Assembly (NCBI GenBank): GCA_032117595.1
Contig: JAULYZ010000029.1
Span: 1-14,625, forward strand
DNA from: WLJO01 sp032117595
GTDB taxonomy: Bacteria; Actinomycetota; Acidimicrobiia; Acidimicrobiales; Ilumatobacteraceae
Reading direction: 5' to 3'
DNA: 14,625 nt
In this document: in pieces, positions 7,307 through 13,695 of the stretch
Numbering within the stretch: the stretch's first letter is position 1
Layout of the letters: every line of letters starts with the position of its first letter
Position numbers and translations under genes: made by a program
The notes under the pieces: model-generated
Told to the model about the DNA's origin: nothing
Seen by the model: only the letters and a program-made list of their open reading frames with translations
Database searches by the model: none

Positions 7307-8539
7307 TCAGTCGGCGATGGCCTGATAGGCGAGCGTCCGCAGGTCTTGCTCGGGTAGTTCGAGTCCGGCCATGCACTGCGTCATGAGCACCCCGACGAGC
7401 TGCTCGCGGGGATCGACCCAGTAGTAGGTCTTTGCAGCACCCGCCCAACCGAACTCGCCCTCGCTGCCGGCGCCGGCCATCTCGGCCACGTTCATGAGCA
7501 CGCGCGAACCGAGGCCGAAGCCCCAGCCCGGGTTCGGCAGGCCACCGAGTTCCCACGGGCGCAGCGTCTCGGCGAGGTGGTTGGTGTGCATCAGCTCGAG
7601 CGTCTTGCGCCCGAGCACCCGCACCCCGTCGAGTTCACCGTTGTTCGCCAGCATCTGTGCAAAGCGCAGGTAGTCCGAGAGCGTGGAGAACAGGCCGATG
7701 CCACCGCGCACGAAGACCTCAGGCGTGTCGGCCGGGTACGTGGAGTCCACCTCGCGTCGGGCGTACACACCCATATCGGCACCCGTGAAGATGCGCAGGA
7801 GGGTCTCGTTCGAACCGAAGATGTCGGGGTGGCCGTACATCGCCGCAAGTCGGCCGCGCTTGGCGGCGTCCACACCGAATGCGGTGTCGGGCATGCCGAG
7901 CGGGCCGAACATCCGCTCCTGCAGGAACGCGCCGAGGGGCTGTCCCGAGAGCACCTCCACGAGGCGTGCGGCGACGTCGATACCGAGCCCGTAGTGCCAG
8001 CGCGAACCCGGTTGGAACGCGAGCGGGAGGGCGGCGAGCGCGTCGACGACCTGGGCAAGTGTGCGCGTCGGGTCGTTCATCAACCGCGCGTCTCGGTACT
8101 GCTGCGCCACGGGATAGTCGGCGAAGAAGTCGTAGGTGAGGCCGCACGTGTGCGAGAGGAGGTCGCGCACCTGCATGGGCCGCGCCTGATCGACGAGCGT
8201 TCCATCGGGTTGTTGCACCTTGGTGGCGGCGAAGGCCGGCAGGTAGGCAGCGACCGGATCGGTGAGGCGGAAACGACCCTCCTCGAAGAGCAGCATGAGC
8301 GCAGTGCTCACCACCGGCTTGGTCATGGAATAGATGCGGAAGATCGTGTCCGCGGTCATCGGCTGCCCTGCCTCGCGGTCGCGCTGGCCGTACTGCGCCT
8401 CGAACACCGTGCGGCCCCTCCGTGCCACGCCCACACTGATGCCCGCGAACCGTCCCGAGTCCACATAGCCCTGCATCGCGCGATGGATGCGGTCGAGCCT
8501 CGGCGTGCTCATCCCCACGGATTCGGCTGCCTGCGTCAT
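7307..8539 (-). CDS. Serine beta-lactamase-fold hydrolase, family VIII esterase-like
   Basis: This 410-residue serine hydrolase belongs to the class C beta-lactamase/penicillin-binding-protein fold. The nucleophile motif SMTK places Ser71 and Lys74. The second motif is the Tyr183 region WHYGLGIDVAARL, which replaces the YxN of true class C enzymes and resembles the YSxAxDVLG form of family VIII carboxylesterases. The third motif is GWAGAAKTYYWVDP at 364-377, in place of KTG. The HTCGLTYDF block near 130-138 is also typical of this group. No signal peptide is visible, so a cytoplasmic esterase acting on small acyl esters or lactones is more likely than cell-wall work or antibiotic resistance. 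The start at 8539 has a G-rich ribosome binding site four bases upstream; Met10 is an alternative. It converges on the Rieske gene, and an ester-cleaving role next to an oxygenase is only suggestive. Confidence 0.9.
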   Translation of the reverse strand: MTQAAESVGMSTPRLDRIHRAMQGYVDSGRFAGISVGVARRGRTVFEAQYGQRDREAGQPMTADTIFRIYSMTKPVVSTALMLLFEEGRFRLTDPVAAYLPAFAATKVQQPDGTLVDQARPMQVRDLLSHTCGLTYDFFADYPVAQQYRDARLMNDPTRTLAQVVDALAALPLAFQPGSRWHYGLGIDVAARLVEVLSGQPLGAFLQERMFGPLGMPDTAFGVDAAKRGRLAAMYGHPDIFGSNETLLRIFTGADMGVYARREVDSTYPADTPEVFVRGGIGLFSTLSDYLRFAQMLANNGELDGVRVLGRKTLELMHTNHLAETLRPWELGGLPNPGWGFGLGSRVLMNVAEMAGAGSEGEFGWAGAAKTYYWVDPREQLVGVLMTQCMAGLELPEQDLRTLAYQAIAD

Positions 8540-8618
8540 GATTCCCCCCGGTTCACCTGTCGACGGCGTGCCGCAACTGTAGGTGGCGTTACGGAGTCCG
8601 TCCCCGGTTTGGGGGGGG

Positions 8619-9473
8619 TCAGCCGGCCAAGACCGTCTCGACCACGGTGGTGGTAGTACTGGTCGTCGTGGTGGGGTACGGAGGTGTGAGCCTCCGGCGA
8701 ACCGTGGACGTGTACGGCCGGTTCGTCACCTCCGAGAGCGGCAGGATGCGGTAACCACTCGCAAGCAGCACCGGAATCGCCTTCTTCAGCGCGAGGTAGG
8801 TGCTGCGCCGCTGCACGTGGCCGATGCCGATGGCCGAGCCATGTCGCTTGGCAATCGCTGCAAGTTTGTAGAGGCGCCCGACGGTGTAGTCGACATCGGC
8901 TCGGGTGTCGAGGAAGAGGTTGTTGATGCGCGACGGCATGCCCTGCTCGACGGCGGCCGCGTACGCAACGGTGTTGAAGACCGTCCAACTGTCCATGAAG
9001 AACAGATTGTTCTGGTAGAGGCGGCGCATCAGCTGACGCATCGCCCTGATGTTCCACGTGCTGCCGCGGTGGTTGTTCGCACCCACGGCGTCGGGGACGC
9101 TGCGCAGTGCACGATCGACCCACTCGTTGACCTGGCCCTGTGTCCAGCGCACACCGAGGTACCAACCCCCGGGCCGCGTGGGACGGCCGTCGATCGGCAG
9201 GTGGATGATGGCCTCGGCACCTGCGGCCTTGACCTTTGCCGACGCCTGCCTGCTCCGGCGCTGGAACGGGAACACGGCATAGGTGATCGGGGCCCCAAGG
9301 GTGAGGAACTCATCCAGTCGCGCACCGTCCACCGTGTCGTCGATGACGATGGCGATCACAGCACCGTTGCCGTCGGGAAGCAGCGGTGCTGCCTCAGACG
9401 GCGCATAAGTGGGGGCGACCAGGCCCGCCATCACGGCAAGGCTCACGCCTGCAGCAGTTCGGCGCAGCATCAT
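8619..9473 (-). CDS. Secreted divergent polysaccharide deacetylase (YibQ-like)
   Basis: This 284-residue protein belongs to the divergent polysaccharide deacetylase family (YibQ/DUF610 type), which has a deformed NodB-like barrel. Residues 1-29 form a signal peptide (MLRRTAAG, hydrophobic core, ending near SEAA). The domain shows the IDD motif at 44-46, a VFPF strand at 67-70, IIHLPID near 89-95 (family form is usually LEVPLEP), GANNHRGS at 131-138 and FFMDSWT at 158-164. These match the family's GxxNHxGS and DSxT blocks, with His135 and Asp161 as likely metal or active-site residues. After about residue 258 the C-terminus becomes a Thr-rich tail (PTTTTSTTTT) ending in VVETVLAG, typical of a flexible wall-spanning linker with no anchor. 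The start is one of two adjacent ATGs at 9473 and 9470. It is probably exported and acts in the envelope; the substrate is unknown. Confidence 0.87.
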   Translation of the reverse strand: MMLRRTAAGVSLAVMAGLVAPTYAPSEAAPLLPDGNGAVIAIVIDDTVDGARLDEFLTLGAPITYAVFPFQRRSRQASAKVKAAGAEAIIHLPIDGRPTRPGGWYLGVRWTQGQVNEWVDRALRSVPDAVGANNHRGSTWNIRAMRQLMRRLYQNNLFFMDSWTVFNTVAYAAAVEQGMPSRINNLFLDTRADVDYTVGRLYKLAAIAKRHGSAIGIGHVQRRSTYLALKKAIPVLLASGYRILPLSEVTNRPYTSTVRRRLTPPYPTTTTSTTTTVVETVLAG

Positions 9474-9528
9474 GAACGTTCCGACGGGGTCGACACGACG
9501 GTCACGGTAGCGAACAGATGTCGCATCG

Positions 9529-9553
9529 CGCCCCCGACAGGAATCGAACCCGC
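9529..9553 (-). pseudogene. tRNA 3'-end fragment (T-arm plus acceptor strand), candidate att site
   Basis: These 25 bases read on the minus strand as a T-arm (GCGGG-TTCGATT-CCTGT) followed by the acceptor 3' strand CGGGGGC and discriminator G. They match the last 25 bases of the tRNA-Arg gene at 11923-11947 at 23 positions and lie in the same orientation. No 5' half exists: upstream is the coding end and stop (9579) of the glycine-rich protein. The piece therefore cannot be a working tRNA. It may be a displaced tRNA end left by site-specific integration, or a relic of another tRNA; T-arms are conserved, so the second reading remains open. Confidence 0.6.
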
Positions 9554-9578
9554 GGCTGACCGCTGCTCGATGTACGAC

Positions 9579-10763
9579 TCAGGTGGTCCGGCGATAGGCA
9601 CACGCGGCGAGCACCACTCCCGCGCTGAGCATTGCGAGACCCCAGACGAGCGCGCCCCCGTTCGAACCGGACCCGGTGGGCGGCAACTCGTCCACCGTGG
9701 TGGGCGGAGCAGTGGTCACCGGGACCTCTGCGCCGGGCCAACTGATGATGACCGTGCCGTTGTCACCCGGAGTCCGGATGCCGTTCAGATAGTCCGTGTA
9801 CCACTGTGACGTTCCCTGTTCGAGGTGGTGGTTGGCCGTTCGTGCTGGATCGGCGTACGACGAGCCGCCGCCACCTCCACACGGACCCTGGTTCGGCGGA
9901 ACCGTCCCGTCGCCGTTGTACCCGCATCCCGATCCGCCACCGAAGTATCCGCCACCACCGGCGCCACCATCGTCGCCCTCGAAGATAAACGCGGAGTCGC
10001 CACCCTTGTCGTCGACACCGCGCAGCCCCGGCCCGTAGCCCCAGAACGGCTGCTCCATCCGGACACATTCGGTTGCACCGGCGGGCGGATTGGCGACGCC
10101 ACATCCACCGTTCCACGTCTGCACCAATTTGCCGCCGCCACCACCAGTGCCCCGCGGACGCTGTTGCGCGAGTCCTGCGCCATCGCCACCGTCGGCGCCC
10201 TCGAACCCGTCGGTACCAGATCCGCCCCCGCCATCACCGCCGCGGCCACCGAGCGCTCCACCGCCACCGCCCCCTCCTCCGCCGCCGACGAGGACACGAT
10301 CGGCCAGGGTGTCCCCGCCGATGCGCAGATCCGACGAGCCTCCGCCGCTTCCGCCACATGCGCCACCCACACACGCGTCATACCCACCGTTGGGCCAGCC
10401 ACCGGCGCTGGTAGTCGGTGCACCGCCGACCCGCACGTGCACCACGTCACCGGGCGTGACGCGCACGTCGGCTCCGACACAGCCACCGGCTCCCGGTCGG
10501 CCGGCGAACTTCACCGCGCTCCCTGGCTCCAACAGGTTCTCACCCGACGCACCACACACCAGCGCGGTGATGGAGGTGACGCCGTCCGGGACGATCCAGT
10601 CCTCGACTGCGCCGGTGAACGTGAACGTTCGCGTGCCGGCAAAACTCGGCGTGACATTACGGGTAGCCCCGGATGCCATCGACGGAACGGCGGTGAGGAG
10701 GCCACCCGCCACGAGTAATCCGGCAGGCCACAGCAGCCACCTTGTCCCACGAGACGCCTTCAT
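9579..10763 (-). CDS. Glycine-rich surface protein with LPPTG sorting signal
   Basis: This is a 394-residue secreted, probably wall-anchored protein. It has a signal peptide at residues 1-33 (MKASRGTRW, hydrophobic core, cleavage near SMASGA). A lead-in domain (FTFTGAVEDWIVPDGVTSITALVCGASG) follows, of the type seen in many actinobacterial glycine-rich surface proteins. Next comes a long glycine-rich region to about residue 325, with GGGGGG runs, a CGGGGGSSYADP block and paired Cys, closed by a NGTVIISW strand. A Thr/Pro linker leads to LPPTG at 360-364, a hydrophobic helix and a basic end (YRRTT), which together form a class E-like sortase sorting signal. No sortase gene is in view. The ATG at 10763 is preferred because GAAAGG lies about ten bases upstream; a GTG at 10781 would overlap the previous stop as GTGA. 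Its position after the membrane protein suggests one transcript. Function is unknown; a glycine-rich ligand-binding or matrix role is inferred. Confidence 0.85.
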   Translation of the reverse strand: MKASRGTRWLLWPAGLLVAGGLLTAVPSMASGATRNVTPSFAGTRTFTFTGAVEDWIVPDGVTSITALVCGASGENLLEPGSAVKFAGRPGAGGCVGADVRVTPGDVVHVRVGGAPTTSAGGWPNGGYDACVGGACGGSGGGSSDLRIGGDTLADRVLVGGGGGGGGGGALGGRGGDGGGGSGTDGFEGADGGDGAGLAQQRPRGTGGGGGKLVQTWNGGCGVANPPAGATECVRMEQPFWGYGPGLRGVDDKGGDSAFIFEGDDGGAGGGGYFGGGSGCGYNGDGTVPPNQGPCGGGGGSSYADPARTANHHLEQGTSQWYTDYLNGIRTPGDNGTVIISWPGAEVPVTTAPPTTVDELPPTGSGSNGGALVWGLAMLSAGVVLAACAYRRTT

Positions 10764-10777
10764 TCGAGCTTGGCCTT

Positions 10778-11179
10778 TCACGACTTGGCGAAGAAGGCCT
10801 TGGCCTTCTCGGTGCCGAACAGGAAGAACAACATGACAGCGGTCCCGCCGATGCCACCGATGGCAGACGAACGATGTTCAGCGTCCATCGTCACAGCGAC
10901 GTAGATGCCGCCGGCGATGTGCAGCACTCCGACAAGGCCGACGAGGTTGCGGCTGATCCGACTGCCCTTCAGCAGACCAACAGCCAGCGCGATCGCAAGC
11001 ACCCCGAGGATGATGAAAGCGATGCCGAGCCCAGTGACCTCGCCGGTGCTGACGTCGTTGTCGGTGAGAACCTTCTGGTCGGTCCGGACGGCAAGCAGCA
11101 TGCCGCCGACGGCGCCCTGCACAATGCCCGTCAGGATTGTGAGCACGCCGATAAACGTCACGATGACAGGACGCTTCAT
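10778..11179 (-). CDS. Small four-helix membrane protein
   Basis: This is a 133-residue integral membrane protein. Four hydrophobic segments are visible near residues 5-27, 49-70, 78-97 and 106-122, with short loops and a Lys-rich C-terminus (EKAKAFFAKS). The first external loop (RTDQKVLTDNDVSTGEV) is polar. It resembles the many small uncharacterised four-helix membrane proteins of Actinobacteria; no catalytic or transport motif can be seen. GGAGGG seven bases before the ATG at 11179 sets the start. Its stop overlaps a potential GTG start of the glycine-rich surface protein, so the two are likely co-transcribed. It is divergent from the helix-turn-helix gene, with a shared 120-base promoter region between them. 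Confidence 0.82.
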   Translation of the reverse strand: MKRPVIVTFIGVLTILTGIVQGAVGGMLLAVRTDQKVLTDNDVSTGEVTGLGIAFIILGVLAIALAVGLLKGSRISRNLVGLVGVLHIAGGIYVAVTMDAEHRSSAIGGIGGTAVMLFFLFGTEKAKAFFAKS

Positions 11180-11186
11180 GTCTCTT

Positions 11187-11192
11187 CCCTCC
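11187..11192 (-). promoter_or_regulatory. Ribosome binding site of the membrane protein
   Basis: GGAGGG lies seven bases before the ATG at 11179, a near-ideal site that fixes the start. Confidence 0.75.
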
Positions 11193-11299
11193 CCGCGGGC
11201 CGAGACGCCCGACGAGGGCGAAGGTACCGAGGTGCTGTCCAGCGATATGGGCTTCGGTACTGTAATGGAAGGTTTCTTCGAGATAGATGGAAGGTTGAG

Positions 11300-11914
11300 A
11301 TGACGAGACGACGACCACCCGGGCTGTCGTCACGCGTTCGACCGGCCCGCGGGCAACGCCATCCGTGGATTGCCCCGAACGGTTTCGAGGTCGACCTTCC
11401 GCTCATCGTTGACCTCGTCGAGACCGATGCATCCACGGGTGCGAAGCTTTGGGCGGTGGAGGCCACCGTCGACCTCGTCGACGGATCACCGGCGCTCCTC
11501 GCAGTTTCCCTGAGGTCCACACGACCCATGGATCCCGCGCGTCTGCAGCGGAACTTCCGCTGGGCGACTCCGTTGGACATCGTCACGATCACCGTGCCCG
11601 AACTGCTGGCTGCGGGACTCGATCCCTATCAGTTCAGCTACCCGCCCTCTGGCTTCCCGGAGGCGGCGTCGGTGGAGCGGGCGGCGCCGACGCGACTGAC
11701 CGACGAGTTCCTCACCGAGATTGCGGCCCGATACGTCCTCATCGGACGCGGGTACGCGAAGAAGATCGCCGCCCAACGCCACGTGTCACCCCGCACGGTC
11801 GTGAGCTGGATCGAAAAGGCGCGTGAACGCGGCATCCTCTCGGGTACCACGAGTGGGTCCGTCGGCGGGACCGTGAGGAGCGGCCGACGACCGAGAACCC
11901 GGAAGCGGCCCTGA
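11300..11914 (+). CDS. Helix-turn-helix protein with N-terminal beta-rich domain
   Basis: This 204-residue protein is a likely DNA-binding protein. Residues 20-115 form a mixed domain (PNGFEVDLPLIVDLVET, KLWAVEATVDLVDG, LLAVSLRST, ATPLDIVTITVPELLAAG) that I cannot assign. Residues 131-180 hold a helix-turn-helix of the kind found beside actinobacterial mobile DNA: LTDEFLTEIAARYVLIGRG, then AKKIAAQRHVSPRTVVSWIEKARERGIL, where VSPRTVVSWI is the recognition helix. The C-terminus is basic (SGRRPRTRKRP). The open frame continues far upstream to 10742, but GGAAGG five bases before the ATG at 11300 marks the true start, and the upstream part lies antisense to the membrane protein. It ends nine bases from the tRNA-Arg 3' end, where integrases or control genes of tRNA-targeted elements usually sit. 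A regulatory role in an element is inference. Confidence 0.8.
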   Translation: MTRRRPPGLSSRVRPARGQRHPWIAPNGFEVDLPLIVDLVETDASTGAKLWAVEATVDLVDGSPALLAVSLRSTRPMDPARLQRNFRWATPLDIVTITVPELLAAGLDPYQFSYPPSGFPEAASVERAAPTRLTDEFLTEIAARYVLIGRGYAKKIAAQRHVSPRTVVSWIEKARERGILSGTTSGSVGGTVRSGRRPRTRKRP

Positions 11915-11922
11915 CAACCCAG

Positions 11923-11996
11923 CGCCCCCGGCAGGAATCGAACCTGCGACCTGCGGTTTAGGAAACCGTTGCTCTATCCGACTGAGCTACGGGAGC
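11923..11996 (-). tRNA. tRNA-Arg, anticodon CCT
   Basis: This 74-base gene folds as a complete cloverleaf. The acceptor GCTCCCG pairs with CGGGGGC (with one T-G pair), the D arm is GCTC/GAGC, the anticodon loop is TTCCTAA giving anticodon CCT, and the T-arm is GCAGG-TTCGATT-CCTGC. The anticodon stem pairs four of five positions (27-43 is an A-C mismatch). It reads AGG codons. The 3' CCA is not encoded. tRNA-Arg(CCT) genes are common integration targets for actinobacterial mobile elements, and the same 25-base end recurs at 9529-9553. Confidence 0.95.
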
Positions 11997-12194
11997 GGGG
12001 AGTGTTCCGATTCCCCTTCCGAAATGGCTGAGGAGGGTCGGTCGACTCGGTGGGAAAGGGTACCGGCATGTCGGATGCCCCGGAATCGCACTGCATCGAC
12101 CGACGGCGCGTTGCGATCACCGTCCGACCGAGCCCGTGCCCGCATACACCGGTTAACTCCACACCACCGATGCGACTGACACCGCCACAAAGAG
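11997..12194. other. Intergenic stretch without visible genes
   Basis: These 198 bases lie between the tRNA-Arg gene and the rhodopsin terminator. They should hold the tRNA promoter (minus strand), but no clear -35/-10 pair is seen. The short open frames here have no ribosome binding site and no coding character. Confidence 0.5.
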
Positions 12195-12227
12195 TCGGGG
12201 GCGTGCAGCAGTGCTGCACGCCCCCGA
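12195..12227 (-). terminator. Hairpin terminator after the rhodopsin gene
   Basis: A perfect inverted repeat has 14-base arms (TCGGGGGCGTGCAG) around the 5-base loop CAGTG on the plus strand (CACTG on the minus strand), and starts 15 bases past the rhodopsin stop. On the minus strand it is followed by CTCTTTGTGG, a weak T-run. It suits an intrinsic terminator in a high-GC genome, where the U-tract is often poor. Confidence 0.82.
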
Positions 12228-12242
12228 TCGGCTCATCGACCG

Positions 12243-12965
12243 CTACTGATGCGACTCGGCAGAGCGAGCCTTGGCAATGCTCAGAATGATCAGTCCGTAC
12301 AGGCACTTGGCCGTGATGTCGGCAACCGTGTATCCGAGCTGGCGTGCAGTTTCGGCACCCTCATGCGATGCCCCGAAGATGACGGGGAACAAGTACGCAA
12401 CTGGGTAGACCAGCCACGTGACGAGAAGCACCCCCGTGGCACTCCGGATCAGCTTGGCGACGGGACCGGCTTCACGCGAACCCGCCGCCTTCAGCTCGCC
12501 GGCCATGACAAAGAGGATGTAGGCAAAGGGAACCATGGCGAGGATCCAGAACAGCCACTTCGTGCCGGTACTGGACGAGACCTCACCCGGGTATCCGAGA
12601 CCGATCATCAACGCGCTGGCCGGGACCAACGTCTTCATCAAGGACTTGCGCCGGTCGGCTGCCAGGCCGAGGACGATGAGAAGTTCGACGACGAGCAGTG
12701 GCACGGTAATCAGCCAGTCGGCATAGCGGTAGCCCTCGTTCGTGGCCCCGCTTGACCACAGTGTCCACATGCGGAAGTAGTGGTACCCGGCGATTCCGAC
12801 GACAACGGCGGACACCGCAACGCCCGACTGGTATTGCTTGGCAACACTCTTGATCTGGGTAAGGAAATAAACGAACGCACCGAGCATCACCGCTGTGCCG
12901 AACGACAGCGCGTTGTACACCAGTTGGTTCAGCTCAACATCTTCAAACACACTTGCGACTTCCAT
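12243..12965 (-). CDS. Proteorhodopsin-type light-driven proton pump
   Basis: This 240-residue seven-helix microbial rhodopsin aligns along its length with proteorhodopsin. Key residues, with proteorhodopsin numbers in brackets, are His62 (75), Arg80 (94), Asp83 (97) as Schiff-base acceptor, Thr87 (101), Glu94 (108) as proton donor, Glu128 (142), Asp216 (227) and the retinal-binding Lys220 (231). The DTE motif predicts outward proton pumping. Leu91 sits at the spectral-tuning position (105) and predicts green absorption. Trp140 sits where antenna-binding xanthorhodopsins have Gly, so the carotenoid fenestration should be closed. Helix F keeps W-x(2)-YP at 184-188. The open frame runs up to 13196, but GGAGGG six bases before the ATG at 12965 fixes the start, and the extra 77 residues upstream are polar and not rhodopsin-like. 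The gene has its own hairpin terminator, so it is monocistronic. No carotene cleavage or carotenoid synthesis gene is beside it. Confidence 0.97.
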   Translation of the reverse strand: MEVASVFEDVELNQLVYNALSFGTAVMLGAFVYFLTQIKSVAKQYQSGVAVSAVVVGIAGYHYFRMWTLWSSGATNEGYRYADWLITVPLLVVELLIVLGLAADRRKSLMKTLVPASALMIGLGYPGEVSSSTGTKWLFWILAMVPFAYILFVMAGELKAAGSREAGPVAKLIRSATGVLLVTWLVYPVAYLFPVIFGASHEGAETARQLGYTVADITAKCLYGLIILSIAKARSAESHQ

Positions 12966-12971
12966 AGATGG

Positions 12972-12977
12972 CCCTCC
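12972..12977 (-). promoter_or_regulatory. Ribosome binding site of the rhodopsin
   Basis: GGAGGG lies six bases before the ATG at 12965. It settles the start against the longer open frame reaching 13196. Confidence 0.85.
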
Positions 12978-13098
12978 AAGTTTCGTTTGTGATCTGCGCT
13001 GGGGATTCAACCGGACCGCCTCGAACATTCCACGGCAATCGCTCAGCAAACCGTCGTCGGAGCCGCACGAGAGCCAACCCCGGTACCGTCGTCCGGCG

Positions 13099-13695
13099 AT
13101 GCTGCGGAACTGGGGCTCGACACCCGAAGAGATTGCGAGTGCCGTTCCCGGAGACGAGCTGTTCCCGGGGGCCCGCATCGTCGCAACACGATCCATCAGC
13201 CTCGCGTCGCCTCCCGAACACGTCTTCCCCTGGTTGCGACAGATGGGGTTCGGACGTGCCGGTTGGTACAGCTACGACCTACTGGACAACCTCGGTCGGC
13301 GCAGTGCTCGGACCATCGTCGACGAATGGCAGGACGTGTCGGCGGGCGACATGATCCCCGGCGGACCGGTCGAGTTCGAGGCGACCATCGTCGACCCGCC
13401 CCACGCGCTCGTGCTCCGCCTGCGGGCCAAGGGCCGGATCGGCCGACGGATCGACTTCACCCTCGCCTATGACCTCCGCCCGGTCGGCGGCGGCACACGA
13501 CTCGTGACCCGTGTCCGCGCCCGGATCGACCTGCCCGGTGGGGTGCTTCTCGAGCGCCTGATCCTGGAACCCGGCGACGGGATCATGGTGCGCAAGCAGC
13601 TGCTCACGAAGCCGGTCGACGCCACTGCGGTACCGCCACGCTTCGAGGGCACTGCACCCGCCGATACGGTGGCGCCATGCAACGAACGGTATTGA
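13099..13695 (+). CDS. SRPBCC (START/Bet v1-like) family protein
   Basis: This 198-residue protein has the layout of an SRPBCC ligand-binding fold. A lead-in (MLRNWGSTPEEIASAVPGDELFPGA) is followed by the first strand and helices (ATRSISLASPPEHVFPWLRQMGFGRAGWYSYDLLDNLGRR). The curved-sheet strands come next (ARTIVDEWQDVSAGDMIPG, VEFEATIVDPPHALVLRLRA, FTLAYDLRPVGGGTRLVTRVRARI), and then a C-terminal helix region. The family binds hydrophobic ligands or acts as a cyclase-like protein; the ligand here cannot be told. The ATG at 13099 is chosen by where the conserved region begins; there is no strong ribosome binding site, and upstream in-frame sequence overlaps the rhodopsin on the other strand. 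It is divergent from the rhodopsin with 133 bases between starts. Its end overlaps the dehydrogenase start by 19 bases, which suggests translational coupling. Confidence 0.82.
   Translation: MLRNWGSTPEEIASAVPGDELFPGARIVATRSISLASPPEHVFPWLRQMGFGRAGWYSYDLLDNLGRRSARTIVDEWQDVSAGDMIPGGPVEFEATIVDPPHALVLRLRAKGRIGRRIDFTLAYDLRPVGGGTRLVTRVRARIDLPGGVLLERLILEPGDGIMVRKQLLTKPVDATAVPPRFEGTAPADTVAPCNERY

Noticed and set aside
7577..8656. 359-residue open frame on the plus strand
   Set aside because: It lies antisense to the esterase, which has intact catalytic motifs; the antisense reading is His/Arg/Glu-rich without any domain.
9529..9600. A complete second tRNA gene
   Set aside because: Only the T-arm and acceptor 3' strand are present; no 5' acceptor strand, D-arm or anticodon arm can be formed.
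8583..9809. 408-residue open frame on the plus strand
   Set aside because: It lies antisense to the deacetylase and reads through the tRNA fragment, so it is a shadow.
10742..11299. Upstream extension of the helix-turn-helix gene frame
   Set aside because: It is antisense to the membrane protein, and a ribosome binding site marks the start at 11300.
12966..13196. N-terminal extension of the rhodopsin frame by 77 residues
   Set aside because: The extension is polar, Arg-rich and unlike rhodopsin N-termini, and a strong ribosome binding site lies directly before the ATG at 12965.
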